Assembly (NCBI GenBank): GCA_937998875.1
Contig: CALLBO010000009.1
Span: 1-64,000, forward strand
DNA length: 64,000 nt
Direction: 5' to 3'
Source of the DNA: an uncultured Granulosicoccaceae bacterium
Lineage (GTDB): Bacteria; Pseudomonadota; Gammaproteobacteria; Granulosicoccales; Granulosicoccaceae
In this document: piece after piece, positions 7,802-17,462 of the stretch
How positions within the stretch are numbered: position 1 is the stretch's first letter
How the letters are laid out: the number at the start of each line of letters is the position of its first letter
Translations under genes and position numbers: made by a program
The notes under the pieces: model-generated
What the model was told of the DNA's origin: nothing
The model's database searches: none
Seen by the model: the letters and a program-made list of their open reading frames with translations, nothing else

Positions 7802-10723
7802 CTACTTTGGCGTTCGCAGAATCAACTCGATCCGGCGGTTCGCCTCGCGACCTTCTGAAGTATCGTTAGTCGCCAGTGGCTTGTACTCACCAAACCCCCT
7901 GACCGACATTTTCTCGGCAGGAATACCCGTGTTGAACTGCAGGTAGCGAACCGCTGCAGCTGCACGTGCCGTTGAAAGCTCCCAGTTACTTGCATAGGTC
8001 TTTTGCAAGACCGAACCAATGGGCTGACCGTCTGTGTGACCCTCTACATCAATCTGCCATTCATCGTAGTTGCCAACTATTGAACCCACTTTCGCAAGCA
8101 TCTCATTACCCTGAGGACTGAGTGATGCACTGCCCACCTCGTATAGATCTGAGGAGCCCATAGTAATACCAACAGCCTGACCGTCCTCAACCGGCTGCAC
8201 CGTCACGTTGCCAATGCCAGCAGCTGCTAGTTCATCCGCCAATGACGCACTCACTGAACTCACACGATCTTTCTCAGCTTGCATCGCTGCGTCTGCTGCA
8301 GACACGCGCGCCTCCAGATCCAGCTTCTCACCGGCCAATGCCTCAAGTTGTGCTCCTCTTTCTTTCGAAAAAGCAATTGCATTCCTGAGCCTGTCGTCCA
8401 ATGCCATACGCTTTTCGCGCTCAACATCGATCTGCGTCTGCGACTCGGCAAGTTTCATTTCCAGCGCGCCACCGGCTGACTCCGACGCCCGCAGTTTACC
8501 CGCCAGATCGGTGACTGTTTTGATCGCAGCACTGCGGCCTTTGGTTACCTTCGCGAGCGTCGCACTGGATTCCTGTCCCCTGCTCTTTGAAAAGGCGATA
8601 GCGTTGCGCAGCCTGGTGCTCAGCACCTTGCGCTTGTCTCGCTCGACATCGATGGCTTCCTGCGATGCAGCAAGCTCCATTTTCAACGCATCACCAGCGG
8701 ACTCTGAGGCACGTAGTTTGCGCGCAAGATCGGTAACTGTTTTGATAGCAGCGGAACGACCTTTAGCTACCTTCGCAAGCTCGGCATTGTTTTCTTCAAG
8801 TTGCTGACCGCGGCTCTTGGAGAACGCAATGGCATTCTCCAGTCTGGTGCTCAGTGCCAATCGCTTTTGGTGTTCTGAATCGAGTTGCTCCTGCGTCGCC
8901 GCAAGTTGCTGACCACGACTCTTTGAGAATGAAATCGCATTCTCCAGTCTGCTGCTGAGTGCAGATCGCTTTTGTTGCTCTGATTCGAGCTGCTCCTGCG
9001 TCGACGCAAGTTGCCGACCACGATTCTTTGAGAATGAAATCGCATTCTGTAGTCTGCTATTCAGCGCCATTCGCTTTTCGCTCTCTGATTCAATATCGCT
9101 CTTTAACGCCATCATTCCAGTGGTAGATGCCACCAGTTCTTTTCGCTTGGCAGTTGCATCATCAATTGCACGATTAAGGTTGGCCTGCATCACCGCAAGT
9201 TTACTTTGTGCTGCGGCTTCATCGTCTGCGGCGGCGGCAATCTCTCCTTCCATTCTGTTCTTGGCACCGGCGACATTTAAAAGCTTGTCTTTAAGCTCAG
9301 CTATTCTGGCTTCAGCATTGATATTTTGGGCATTCATCTCTGCCATTGAGGCTTCCAGTCCTGCACGGCTGTCACGTACTGTGCCAAGCTCTGATTCAAG
9401 CTGCGCAATCTTCAACTCACTATCGTCGACAGACTGCTTGAGTCCCATTATCTCTGCAGAGTTATCTGCAGGTGCAGGTACATTGGCCAGTTGGTCTTTC
9501 AGACTCAGGATCTCTGCATTGAGAGCCCCGCTGTCTGATGACGCTGTCAATTGATCTTTGAGACTGGCTATTTCGGCGTTGGCCGCGTCAAGGGCGCTGG
9601 TATCGACAGGTTGAGCCAGTTGTTCCTTTAAACTGGTGATCTCAGCATTGGCCGCGTCGAGCGCACTGGTATCGGCAGGTTGTGCCAATTGCTCTTTTAG
9701 ACTAGCTATCTCGGCATTGGCAGCATCAAGCTCGCTGGTATCCGCGGGTTGCGCCAGTTGCTCTTTTAGACTGGTGATTTCTGCATTGGCGGCGTCAAGC
9801 GCACTGGTATCAGATGCCATTGCGTTTGCAGACTCAAGCTCGCCACTAAGACGATCTATTTCACCAACCGCGGTCTCCCGATCGGATAGCGCTTCATCCC
9901 GCTCAGAGGTTAAGGTTACAACCTGATCTTTTAAACCGTCTACTTCGGTTTGCACTTCGGCAATCTGTTGAGCACGAGCCAATGCAGCAGTTGACTCAGT
10001 TTTCGGGACACAATTTTGCACACCAGCCAGTATGAGTCCGCCGAGCAATAACGCCGGCAGAGCCCAACGGAAAAGCCAGGATGCGTCTGACTCATTATCA
10101 AGCGCTGCCGCAGCCATCGCAGCACTACCAGTACCCACGGATGCAGCATTGGCAGCAGATGTCGTCTGAGTCTGACGCGGCGCGCTCTTTGGCACCGAAT
10201 GATCAACCGAGGCAACCGCACCACCGGCAGAAGCATCAACCACTTCACCAAGCAGCATCTGTCCAATTCCATCAGAATTATCGAGCACTGCACCATTCAG
10301 CATCTGGCGTTTCATCACGCCCAGTACACCGGGTGTAACGTATCCAGTTACCATGCCTGCTTCTGCGGCATTCAAACCAGATGCACTTCCAACCGCTGCC
10401 GCAATGCTGTCCCGCTTATCCGAACCGAGCAAAGCACCGAGCGCGTTATTGCTGTCTGCCAGCGCCGTCTGTGCGTCTTTGGCCCCAAAAAATATCGAAG
10501 GGTCATCTATAAGGCCGTCGTCACAGTAACGTGCAGCCTCGTACAGTGCCTGCCGGCCTGCTTCGTCTTGCGCTTTTATTGAAAAACCGTCAAGCACTTC
10601 TGTGATGGCCCGGTCGACACCGGAACGAACTTGTCCAGCGGACTTGCCAGTAAGTTTTTCGAGCTGATCAGAGGCCGACCTGCCAAATTCATTGTGTACC
10701 AGAGTATCGATATTTATAGCCAT
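7802..10723 (-). CDS. DUF937 - transmembrane - long coiled coil - OmpA peptidoglycan-binding protein
   Basis: A 973-residue envelope protein with an unusual modular order. Residues 1-160 form a DUF937 (YidB-like) domain. A single membrane helix lies at about 218-238 (FRWALPALLLGGLILAGVQN). Roughly 600 residues of coiled coil follow, and the last 120 residues are an OmpA-like domain ending NRRIELILRT that should bind peptidoglycan. The coiled coil is built from internal repeats: four to five near-identical units of about 23 residues (DAANAEITSLKEQLAQP) and six units of about 33 residues (RLENAISFSKSRGQQL). Since there is no signal peptide, the topology is presumably inner membrane with the C-terminus in the periplasm, spanning to the cell wall. 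It has its own terminator. Function unknown; a structural or cell-division-linked tether is one inference. Confidence 0.85.
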   Translation of the reverse strand: MAINIDTLVHNEFGRSASDQLEKLTGKSAGQVRSGVDRAITEVLDGFSIKAQDEAGRQALYEAARYCDDGLIDDPSIFFGAKDAQTALADSNNALGALLGSDKRDSIAAAVGSASGLNAAEAGMVTGYVTPGVLGVMKRQMLNGAVLDNSDGIGQMLLGEVVDASAGGAVASVDHSVPKSAPRQTQTTSAANAASVGTGSAAMAAAALDNESDASWLFRWALPALLLGGLILAGVQNCVPKTESTAALARAQQIAEVQTEVDGLKDQVVTLTSERDEALSDRETAVGEIDRLSGELESANAMASDTSALDAANAEITSLKEQLAQPADTSELDAANAEIASLKEQLAQPADTSALDAANAEITSLKEQLAQPVDTSALDAANAEIASLKDQLTASSDSGALNAEILSLKDQLANVPAPADNSAEIMGLKQSVDDSELKIAQLESELGTVRDSRAGLEASMAEMNAQNINAEARIAELKDKLLNVAGAKNRMEGEIAAAADDEAAAQSKLAVMQANLNRAIDDATAKRKELVASTTGMMALKSDIESESEKRMALNSRLQNAISFSKNRGRQLASTQEQLESEQQKRSALSSRLENAISFSKSRGQQLAATQEQLDSEHQKRLALSTRLENAIAFSKSRGQQLEENNAELAKVAKGRSAAIKTVTDLARKLRASESAGDALKMELAASQEAIDVERDKRKVLSTRLRNAIAFSKSRGQESSATLAKVTKGRSAAIKTVTDLAGKLRASESAGGALEMKLAESQTQIDVEREKRMALDDRLRNAIAFSKERGAQLEALAGEKLDLEARVSAADAAMQAEKDRVSSVSASLADELAAAGIGNVTVQPVEDGQAVGITMGSSDLYEVGSASLSPQGNEMLAKVGSIVGNYDEWQIDVEGHTDGQPIGSVLQKTYASNWELSTARAAAAVRYLQFNTGIPAEKMSVRGFGEYKPLATNDTSEGREANRRIELILRTPK

Positions 10724-10996
10724 TGCTTACGCGCTGAAAGCGCTCTCCATGTTCGAGTTGACCCTGAGAAGTGTAGGGGTTCGTTGCGTTTGAAACCGCA
10801 TTGCGGAAGTGAATCGATGTTAAATTCGCGCGAAAACCGACGCCTGACGCCAGTTTTCAGCTTCAATACAGGTAACTATACTGAGATTTGTCCCTAAACA
10901 GGTACAATCTTGCGACGTTAACGACAAGGGCATATCCGTAAGCTCAGGGTATTATCGCCCTTGAGGCAGAAACCGCCCCCTGCTAAAGCCCCGCGC

Positions 10997-13186
10997 TCAA
11001 GCCTGATGGGCTTGCTTCTGATAGTGGGCTTGCAGGTGGGATTGTGATGAAAAAGCACTGGCACCACCAGTAGCCTGAACACGCCGATAGCTTCCATCAG
11101 ACTGTAACTCCCAGGCAAAACAGTTATCGCGAAAGTAGCCGTCTATCGATTCTTCCAACACCCGCAAGCGTAGTTTGTCGTCCAGCATGGGCACCGCAAC
11201 TTCTACACGATGGAACATATTCCTCGGCATCCAGTCGGCACTTGACAGATACACCTCCTCTTCGCCGTCAGGGCCAAAAGCGTAAACCCGTGAGTGCTCA
11301 AGAAAACGACCGATAACAGAAACCACGCGAATATTTTCAGAAACACCGGCAACCCCGGGACGCAATGCACAGATGCCTCGCACCAGCAGCCTGACTTTCA
11401 CACCGGCGTTAGATGCCTGATATAGCGCTTCTATGATTTGTGGTTCATTCAACGAATTCATGCGCGCACGTATTAATGCGGGCTTGCCTTGCTTTGCTCT
11501 GTCCGCCTGCTTGTGAATGAGCTTTATCACTTTACGATGCATGTTAAACGGCGAATGCAGTATGGTTTTTACATTGGCAACTTTCCCAAGCCCGGTTAAC
11601 TGATTAAATATTTTCTGTACGTCACCGGTTATGCGTTTGTTATGAGTAAGTAACCCGAGATCGGTGTACAGTTTTGTATTGCTCTCATGGTAGTTGCCGG
11701 TACCAATATGCGCATAGCGCGCCATCCTGCCTTTTTCCCGGCGTATCACAAGCATGATTTTGGCATGCGACTTAAAACCCACAACCCCGAATACCACCTG
11801 CACACCAGCCCGCTGTAGCTGCGTTGCAAGTTTAATATTCGTGTCTTCGTCAAATCGTGCACGTAGTTCGATCACAACAGTGACATCTTTTCCATTGTGT
11901 GCCGCTTCTATCAGTGCTTCTACATAAGCGGAATGTTCACCGGTGCGATATAACGTTTGTTTTATCGCAAGTACTTTTGGATCACGCGCGGCCGCCTGCA
12001 GGAAAGAAACTACGGTGTGACCGGCCTGATAAGGATAATGCAATAACACATCACGCTTTTTTAGCGTTGAGAACAGCTTCTTACCACCAACGGTTGTCTT
12101 GGTAATGACCGGTGTAAAGCTGTCATAGTTAAGATCAGGACGGTCAAGCATACCGGGCAGTTTTGATAATCTGCCAAGATTCACAGGTCCGTTACACACA
12201 TAGAGATCAATCGGATCGAGTTTAAACTGATTTAGTAGAAACTTGACGATTGACGCCGGACAATCATCACCGACCTCAAGCCGCACGGCATTTCCATAGT
12301 CACGGGCATTGAGTTCATCACGCAACGCCAGCCGCAGATCCGAGACATCATCATCGGCCAGATAGAGGTCGCTGTTTCTGGTCACCCTGAATTGATAAAC
12401 ACCCCGGGTTTCAAGTCCTGGAAACAAGCGCCCCATATTGCGCTCGATCATCGTTGACAACAACACAAACTGAGACTGCCCACCACTGATTTCAAAGGGT
12501 ACGGGGATAATTCGCGGTAACGATCTGGGCGCTCTGACCACCGCGCGACTGGCCTCACGACCGAACGCATCAGTACCACGCAGGCTGACAATAAAATTTA
12601 AACTCTTGTTTGTGAGTTGCGGAAAAGGATGCGACGGATCAAGCCCCATCGGGCTCAATACCGGAAACAACTCGGTATCAAAAAAACGACTGGCCCAGGT
12701 GCGCATTTTTTTTGACCAGTCTTTGACTGGTGGAAAAATAATCTTCTGATCAGCCAGCGCCGGCAGCAGCTCTTCATTTAGTACCGTGTACTGCAGTTCC
12801 ACCAGCTGATGAGCCGCAGCGTCTATCTGATGCAGTTGCTCTGAAGGCCCGAGCTGATCCGGGCCGGTGCCGCGACCATCACTTTCACGCTGCTTGCGTA
12901 AGCCGGCTACCCTAATTTCAAAAAATTCATCCAGATTGTTGCTGCAGATGCAGAGATATCGCAATCGCTCAAGCAGCGGTACGCGCTTATCGCGCGCCAT
13001 CGACAGCACACGCTGATTGAACTCAAGCAGGCTGACTTCTCTATTGATATACAGCGATGGATGCTGCAGGGCAGGTTGTAGTTCGTGCGGCCGCTCATGT
13101 GGTCGTTCGCCTGGCAGTGCTTGTGGTGACACAAGCGGCTTGCCCGGCGGGAGTGGTACAGCTTTTTTAGATTTATTATCGGCCAT
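10997..13186 (-). CDS. ppk: Polyphosphate kinase 1
   Basis: A protein of about 729 residues that polymerises the gamma-phosphate of ATP into polyphosphate, and can run in reverse. The N-terminal domain begins YINREVSLLEFNQRVL, with the usual RYLCICSNNLDEFFEIR helix. The PLD-like catalytic half contains GFKSHAKIML, which carries the phosphorylated His, and HIGTGNYHESNTKLYTDLGL. The length matches the family. I chose the ATG at 13186 because the longer frame begins with TTG at 13216 and adds a non-homologous tail; the ATG start overlaps the end of the upstream acpH-like gene by 11 bases, suggesting translational coupling. Together with the Pho regulon at 42-50 kb it serves phosphate storage. 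No exopolyphosphatase gene is adjacent. Confidence 0.95.
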   Translation of the reverse strand: MADNKSKKAVPLPPGKPLVSPQALPGERPHERPHELQPALQHPSLYINREVSLLEFNQRVLSMARDKRVPLLERLRYLCICSNNLDEFFEIRVAGLRKQRESDGRGTGPDQLGPSEQLHQIDAAAHQLVELQYTVLNEELLPALADQKIIFPPVKDWSKKMRTWASRFFDTELFPVLSPMGLDPSHPFPQLTNKSLNFIVSLRGTDAFGREASRAVVRAPRSLPRIIPVPFEISGGQSQFVLLSTMIERNMGRLFPGLETRGVYQFRVTRNSDLYLADDDVSDLRLALRDELNARDYGNAVRLEVGDDCPASIVKFLLNQFKLDPIDLYVCNGPVNLGRLSKLPGMLDRPDLNYDSFTPVITKTTVGGKKLFSTLKKRDVLLHYPYQAGHTVVSFLQAAARDPKVLAIKQTLYRTGEHSAYVEALIEAAHNGKDVTVVIELRARFDEDTNIKLATQLQRAGVQVVFGVVGFKSHAKIMLVIRREKGRMARYAHIGTGNYHESNTKLYTDLGLLTHNKRITGDVQKIFNQLTGLGKVANVKTILHSPFNMHRKVIKLIHKQADRAKQGKPALIRARMNSLNEPQIIEALYQASNAGVKVRLLVRGICALRPGVAGVSENIRVVSVIGRFLEHSRVYAFGPDGEEEVYLSSADWMPRNMFHRVEVAVPMLDDKLRLRVLEESIDGYFRDNCFAWELQSDGSYRRVQATGGASAFSSQSHLQAHYQKQAHQA

Positions 13187-13799
13187 GATTGCTACCGTGA
13201 TCGAGCTCTTCCGCAACGAGCTTCTTTTGGTAAGAACGAGTGTAGCGCATCAGCTGCGGAAAAAAACTTTCAAAAAGAGCCGCAAGTGCTGATTCGCGCT
13301 CCCAGACCAGTGGTGCGATCGTCGCCAGCGGTGCCAGACTTTTGCGACGAGCCGCAATGCGTCGTAATGTCAGCTCGATATGGTTCTGCTCCAGATTGCG
13401 GTACAACGTATCTTCAACTGCCAGTAATTCCAAAAATCGTTTCAACCCCGCCGGCAGCACCTCCTGGTGCGCTTCGAGCGAACGGGTCACCAGAGCTGTG
13501 TATTCTTTCAGCGATCCCTCACGGTATTGCTGCCAGTCACGAGCGAGAAAATGATCGTAGACAACATCGACAGCAATGCCTGCAAACCTTCGGTACGGCG
13601 GTTCAAACAACGCTCTGGCCGCCATGTTATCCGGGTGTTTGTCGGTAAAAGAATCCACCGCACGGTGACAACGAATACCGGCCCGAACCGCAGGTGGAAA
13701 CGCACTCAGATCAGAACCTCGAACAAAGTCCCCACACAGCTGCCCGACAATTTTGTCCGGGTCACCATCAGCAAGGAAAGCATGTGCGAGTAAATTCAC
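13176..13799 (-). CDS. acpH: Acyl carrier protein phosphodiesterase (AcpH-like)
   Basis: A protein of about 207 residues that would cleave the 4'-phosphopantetheine group from holo-ACP. Conserved features include VNLLAHAFLADGDP at the start, GDFVRG, RCHRAVDSFTDKHP (the metal-binding His and Asp residues of this HD-like fold) and YDHFLARDW. I place the start at the GTG at 13799 because family members begin with the equivalent of MNxLAH; an in-frame TTG at 13817 would add six residues. Its 3' end overlaps the start of ppk, so the two are likely cotranscribed. The gene faces away from the ThiF-like gene at 13894, with the promoters sharing about 95 bp. Confidence 0.85.
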   Translation of the reverse strand: MNLLAHAFLADGDPDKIVGQLCGDFVRGSDLSAFPPAVRAGIRCHRAVDSFTDKHPDNMAARALFEPPYRRFAGIAVDVVYDHFLARDWQQYREGSLKEYTALVTRSLEAHQEVLPAGLKRFLELLAVEDTLYRNLEQNHIELTLRRIAARRKSLAPLATIAPLVWERESALAALFESFFPQLMRYTRSYQKKLVAEELDHGSNHGR

Positions 13800-13893
13800 C
13801 CTGACATCATATATCAACTACCCAGAATGCACTGTAGTTTGCGCATCAACGCGGTATGCTTGAGCACAATACCGGTTGCAAACAGCCTCACAA

Positions 13894-14637
13894 ATGAACG
13901 ATGAACAACAAGAGCGTTATAGCCGCCACATAAACCTGCCGGCGATTGGTCCAGACGGACAACAAAAACTGATCGACAGCACAGCATTGATAGTCGGTTT
14001 AGGTGGCCTGGGCAGCCCGGTTGCTATGTACCTCGCTGCAGCCGGCGTTGGCCATCTGATATTGGCAGACTTTGATGCCGTTGAGCTATCCAACCTGCAA
14101 AGGCAGGTGGCACATCGTACAGACGCTATCGGTGAACTTAAAACAAACTCTGCGAGCCAAACCTGTCTGGCAATGAATCCGGGTGTAAAAGTAGAAACAT
14201 TTAACGAAGTACTCGATCACGAAACACTGGCTTCACTGGTACCACAATGCGATGTTGTGATCGAAGGCAGCGATAACTTCCCTACCCGATTTGCTGTCAA
14301 CGAAGCCTGCGTTAAACATCAGATACCGCTGGTATCAGGTGCCGCGATAAGATTCGACGGACAGGTCTCTGTATTTGCCGGACATGACAAAGAATTACCC
14401 TGCTATCGCTGCCTTTACAGCAGCAACGCAGACGCCGCTGAAACCTGTGCACAAGCCGGTGTCCTCTCACCGATTGTCGGTATCATCGGCACCATACAAG
14501 CCGCAGAGGCAATAAAAGTACTCGCAGAGTTCGGCAGCCCCCTATACGGAAGACTCCTGTTACTCGACGCACTCACCATGCAGTGGAACGAAATTTCGCT
14601 ACACAAAAATCCCGAGTGCCCCGTCTGTTCACTTTAA
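13894..14637 (+). CDS. moeB: ThiF/MoeB/HesA-family adenylyltransferase
   Basis: A protein of about 247 residues of the E1-like family that adenylates the C-terminal Gly-Gly of a sulfur-carrier protein (MoaD or ThiS). Motifs are RYSRHINLP near the start, the nucleotide loop VGLGGLGSP, the ADFDAVELSNLQRQ segment with the Arg used in adenylation, the TCAQAGVLSP loop with a reactive Cys, and two zinc-binding pairs, CYRC and CPVC. I start at the ATG at 13894; an upstream TTG at 13876 is possible. The length fits MoeB/HesA better than the rhodanese-fused forms. No thiS or moaD gene is next to it, so the partner cannot be fixed; the window also holds moaB and the start of moeA, which makes a molybdopterin role reasonable. 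Confidence 0.85.
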   Translation: MNDEQQERYSRHINLPAIGPDGQQKLIDSTALIVGLGGLGSPVAMYLAAAGVGHLILADFDAVELSNLQRQVAHRTDAIGELKTNSASQTCLAMNPGVKVETFNEVLDHETLASLVPQCDVVIEGSDNFPTRFAVNEACVKHQIPLVSGAAIRFDGQVSVFAGHDKELPCYRCLYSSNADAAETCAQAGVLSPIVGIIGTIQAAEAIKVLAEFGSPLYGRLLLLDALTMQWNEISLHKNPECPVCSL

Positions 14638-14662
14638 GAAATCACCAGCTAAGAGGCTACGG

Positions 14663-15439
14663 GTGACGACAATTCAGAATACCATGCGAAAAATACATCA
14701 ATATAAGGCACTGACGTTCGATTGCTATGGCACCTTGATAGACTGGGAAAGTGGTATCTGGGATGCCATGCAGCCGCTGCTAATGCACAACAATAGAAAT
14801 ATAGAACGAGGTGACGGCCTTAAAGCTTTCGCTGTGATTGAAACAGCACAAGAAAAAGAAACCCCGGGTATGCTCTATCCCGATTTGCTAACAAAGGTAC
14901 ATCAGCAGTTGGCGGAATACTTCAGTATAAAAACCAATCCTGACCTGAACGTTGCATTTGGACAATCAGTACCTCACTGGCCGGCATTCCCCGATACCGC
15001 AGATGCCTTACGACTGTTAAAACAATATTTCAAACTGGTGATCCTCTCAAATGTAGACAGAGATGGCTTTGCCGCATCAAATAAAAAACTTGGTATCGAG
15101 TTTGACGCTATCTACACAGCGCAGGACATTGGTAGCTACAAACCAAATCCAAAGAACTTTAACTATCTTCTGGAACACATAAACACAGATTTAGGGTTTA
15201 CAGCGGATGAAATCCTACATACCGCCCAAAGCCTGCACCATGACCACAAACCTGCTAAAAAAGCAGAACTGGCCCGCTGCTGGATAGACAGGCAGAACCT
15301 TACTAACACTGAAAACTGGGGTGCGACAGCGGTACTGACGGAAAGACCTGACACTAACTATCGCTTTAGCACGCTAATGGAAATGGCAGAACAGGTGGTG
15401 TCCGAAACACAGGCCACTAGGATAAGCGGAGACACTTAG
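14663..15439 (+). CDS. Haloacid dehalogenase type II-like HAD hydrolase
   Basis: A 258-residue HAD-superfamily enzyme. Motif I is FDCYGTLIDWESG, with the nucleophilic Asp; motif II is ILSNVDRDGF; motif III/IV lies in DIGSYKPNPKNFNYLL. The cap position and the closing NWGATAVLTERPDTNYRF segment resemble the haloacid-dehalogenase type II subgroup, which includes 2-haloacid dehalogenases and phosphatases of unknown substrate. Start: the GTG at 14663 has AAGAGG seven bases upstream; an ATG at 14684 is the alternative. It lies 25 bp after the ThiF-like gene and 4 bp before the acyl-CoA dehydrogenase, so the three probably form one transcript, though their functions do not suggest a shared pathway. 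Confidence 0.8.
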   Translation: MTTIQNTMRKIHQYKALTFDCYGTLIDWESGIWDAMQPLLMHNNRNIERGDGLKAFAVIETAQEKETPGMLYPDLLTKVHQQLAEYFSIKTNPDLNVAFGQSVPHWPAFPDTADALRLLKQYFKLVILSNVDRDGFAASNKKLGIEFDAIYTAQDIGSYKPNPKNFNYLLEHINTDLGFTADEILHTAQSLHHDHKPAKKAELARCWIDRQNLTNTENWGATAVLTERPDTNYRFSTLMEMAEQVVSETQATRISGDT

Positions 15440-15443
15440 TACT

Positions 15444-16598
15444 ATGACTATCGAAGCTTATGAAGAACTACGTGATGCAGTTGCCAGACTCTGTACAAAG
15501 TTCCCCGGGCAATACTGGCGCGAGTGTGATCGCCAGATGTCTTATCCAGCTGAATTTGTACAAGCACTTACCGATGCCGGCTGGCTGTCGGCGCTCATAC
15601 CCGAGACTTATGGCGGAGCTGGGCTGCCTCTGTCTGCCGGTGCTGCCATCCTTGAAGAAATTCATAAGTCTGGCGCCAATGCCGCGGCATGCCATGCACA
15701 GATGTACACAATGGGCACACTGCTAAGACATGGATCTGAAGAACAAAAGCAAAAATACCTGCCCGGTATTGCCGACGGTTCAATCAGGCTACAGGCATTT
15801 GGTGTTACTGAACCCTCGTCGGGGACGGACACGGGTTCACTTACTACCACTGCAACGCTTAATAAAGGCCACTATGTAATTAACGGCCAGAAGATATGGA
15901 CAAGCCGTGCTGAACACTCTGACCTGATGGTCCTGCTGGCTCGCACAACACCATTGACTGCACAAATGAAAAAAACACAGGGTTTATCCGTTTTTCTGGT
16001 GGACATGCGCGATGCACTCAGCAATGGCATGACAATCCGCCCGATAAAAACCATGATGAACCATGCAACCACCGAGGTGTTTTTTGACAACGTTCAGGTG
16101 CCGGTTGAAAATCTGATCGGCGATGACGGCAAGGGTTTTCGATATATCCTGTCAGGCATGAATGCCGAGCGCATTTTAATTGCCGCTGAATGTATTGGCG
16201 ATGCAAAGTGGCTGATAGAAAAAACCGCAACTTACGCAAAAGAGCGCTCCGTATTCGGACGAGCTATCGGACAAAATCAAGGTGTGCAGTTTCCAATCGC
16301 GAAAGCCTATGCAAATATGCGCGCAGCAGAATTAATGGTTAGAGAAGCATTGCGCTTGTATGAGGCCGGTGATAATCCAGGTGCAGAAGCCAACATGGCA
16401 AAAATGCTGGCTGCAGACGCATCAAACGAAGCGGCAAACGTCGCAGTACAAACTCACGGTGGATTCGGCTTTGCTGAAGAGTACGATATTGAACGCAAGT
16501 TCCGTGAGACCCGGTTGTACCAGGTAGCGCCTATCTCAACAAACCTCATCCTTTCTTACTTGTCAGAGCATGTACTTGGATTACCCAAGTCCTACTGA
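15444..16598 (+). CDS. Acyl-CoA dehydrogenase family flavoprotein
   Basis: A 384-residue FAD enzyme with the standard acyl-CoA dehydrogenase layout: an N-terminal helical domain, the central beta domain with QAFGVTEPSSGTDTG and GQKIWTSRAEHSD (substrate and flavin contacts), and the C-terminal helical domain with ERSVFGRAIGQNQGVQF and QTHGGFGFAEEYDIER. These enzymes take two hydrogens from the alpha-beta positions of an acyl-CoA and pass the electrons to ETF. The loop that carries the catalytic Glu in medium-chain enzymes (YEGT) reads YQVAPIST here, so the base is missing from that position; members of this branch either place it elsewhere or act differently. It follows the HAD gene by 4 bp. 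The substrate is unknown. Confidence 0.85.
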   Translation: MTIEAYEELRDAVARLCTKFPGQYWRECDRQMSYPAEFVQALTDAGWLSALIPETYGGAGLPLSAGAAILEEIHKSGANAAACHAQMYTMGTLLRHGSEEQKQKYLPGIADGSIRLQAFGVTEPSSGTDTGSLTTTATLNKGHYVINGQKIWTSRAEHSDLMVLLARTTPLTAQMKKTQGLSVFLVDMRDALSNGMTIRPIKTMMNHATTEVFFDNVQVPVENLIGDDGKGFRYILSGMNAERILIAAECIGDAKWLIEKTATYAKERSVFGRAIGQNQGVQFPIAKAYANMRAAELMVREALRLYEAGDNPGAEANMAKMLAADASNEAANVAVQTHGGFGFAEEYDIERKFRETRLYQVAPISTNLILSYLSEHVLGLPKSY

Positions 16599-16743
16599 TA
16601 CAAACGATACCGCGATTAATCGTTGTGAGTTTGTGATCTGTTAGAACTTGACACATCTCTTTTCGTCATGACATTATAGGCGCGTGCAAACCATACGCCC
16701 CTACTCAATACATGAAATTCCCATCGACGGATAATTTCAAAAT

Positions 16744-17454
16744 ATGACCACTGTAGCGCAGCAGCTGGAACTTACAGGCATGGCCCATGTCCGGGGCCTT
16801 TTGACCGATACAGAATTAGCACCGATCCGCGATGAATTGATCAGGCTGCATCGCAACTTCAACCAGCTGCCAAACAGCGTCAACAAGAAATCTGATGACA
16901 ACAAAGAGGCTGAAATACGTGAGATCTCGCATCTGGTTAAGCAGTCACCGCTTTTTCAAAAATCAACTGTATTTAGCAAGTGTTTACAGCTGGCGCAGGA
17001 AATATTCGACAGAAAGCCACACTACGGACATGACGAAGCAATCTTCAAAGCACCTGGTGGACAGCCTGTGGACTGGCACCAGGATCAAACCTACTCAAAA
17101 TACGATAAAGATAAACAGTGTGTGTCTGTCTGGATTCCTATGCAAGACACCAACAAAGACAACGGCGGTATGCAGTACGTGGTAAATCGAAAAGAACAGT
17201 TGCTTGAACACAATAGGGTAACGGCTGATTCATTTATGTATCGAATTCCTACTGATCTATTGGAAGAGGATATAGTGACCCTGAGTCCGGACATGACAAT
17301 TGGTGATGTCTGCGTGCATACCCCCCTGTGTATCCACCGGAGTCATCCGAACAATAGCAATCAAACAAGAATTGCCTGGATCATCCAGTTCAATAAGTAC
17401 GGAAAAGCCAGATTTCTACGCTTAAGTAACTTAAAGCAGTATTTCAACGGGTAA
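16744..17454 (+). CDS. Phytanoyl-CoA dioxygenase (PhyH)-family oxygenase
   Basis: A 236-residue non-haem iron, 2-oxoglutarate-dependent oxygenase. The iron triad is visible as HQD in VDWHQDQTYSKYD (His and Asp) and a distal His in HTPLCIHRSHPN, followed by RIAWIIQF with the Arg that binds 2-oxoglutarate. Bacterial members hydroxylate or halogenate small molecules, often in secondary metabolism, as well as lipids. It is the first gene of a three-gene unit with an epimerase-aminotransferase fusion (9 bp downstream) and a glycosyltransferase. That context points to tailoring of a sugar or glycosylated metabolite rather than fatty-acid alpha-oxidation. This is an inference from neighbours. Confidence 0.85.
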   Translation: MTTVAQQLELTGMAHVRGLLTDTELAPIRDELIRLHRNFNQLPNSVNKKSDDNKEAEIREISHLVKQSPLFQKSTVFSKCLQLAQEIFDRKPHYGHDEAIFKAPGGQPVDWHQDQTYSKYDKDKQCVSVWIPMQDTNKDNGGMQYVVNRKEQLLEHNRVTADSFMYRIPTDLLEEDIVTLSPDMTIGDVCVHTPLCIHRSHPNNSNQTRIAWIIQFNKYGKARFLRLSNLKQYFNG

Positions 17455-17462
17455 TAAATAAC

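Noticed and set aside
8208..8807. 199-codon plus-strand ORF opposite the coiled-coil gene
   Set aside because: It is the mirror of the Ala/Glu/Lys-rich coiled coil; low-complexity Ser/Ala product.
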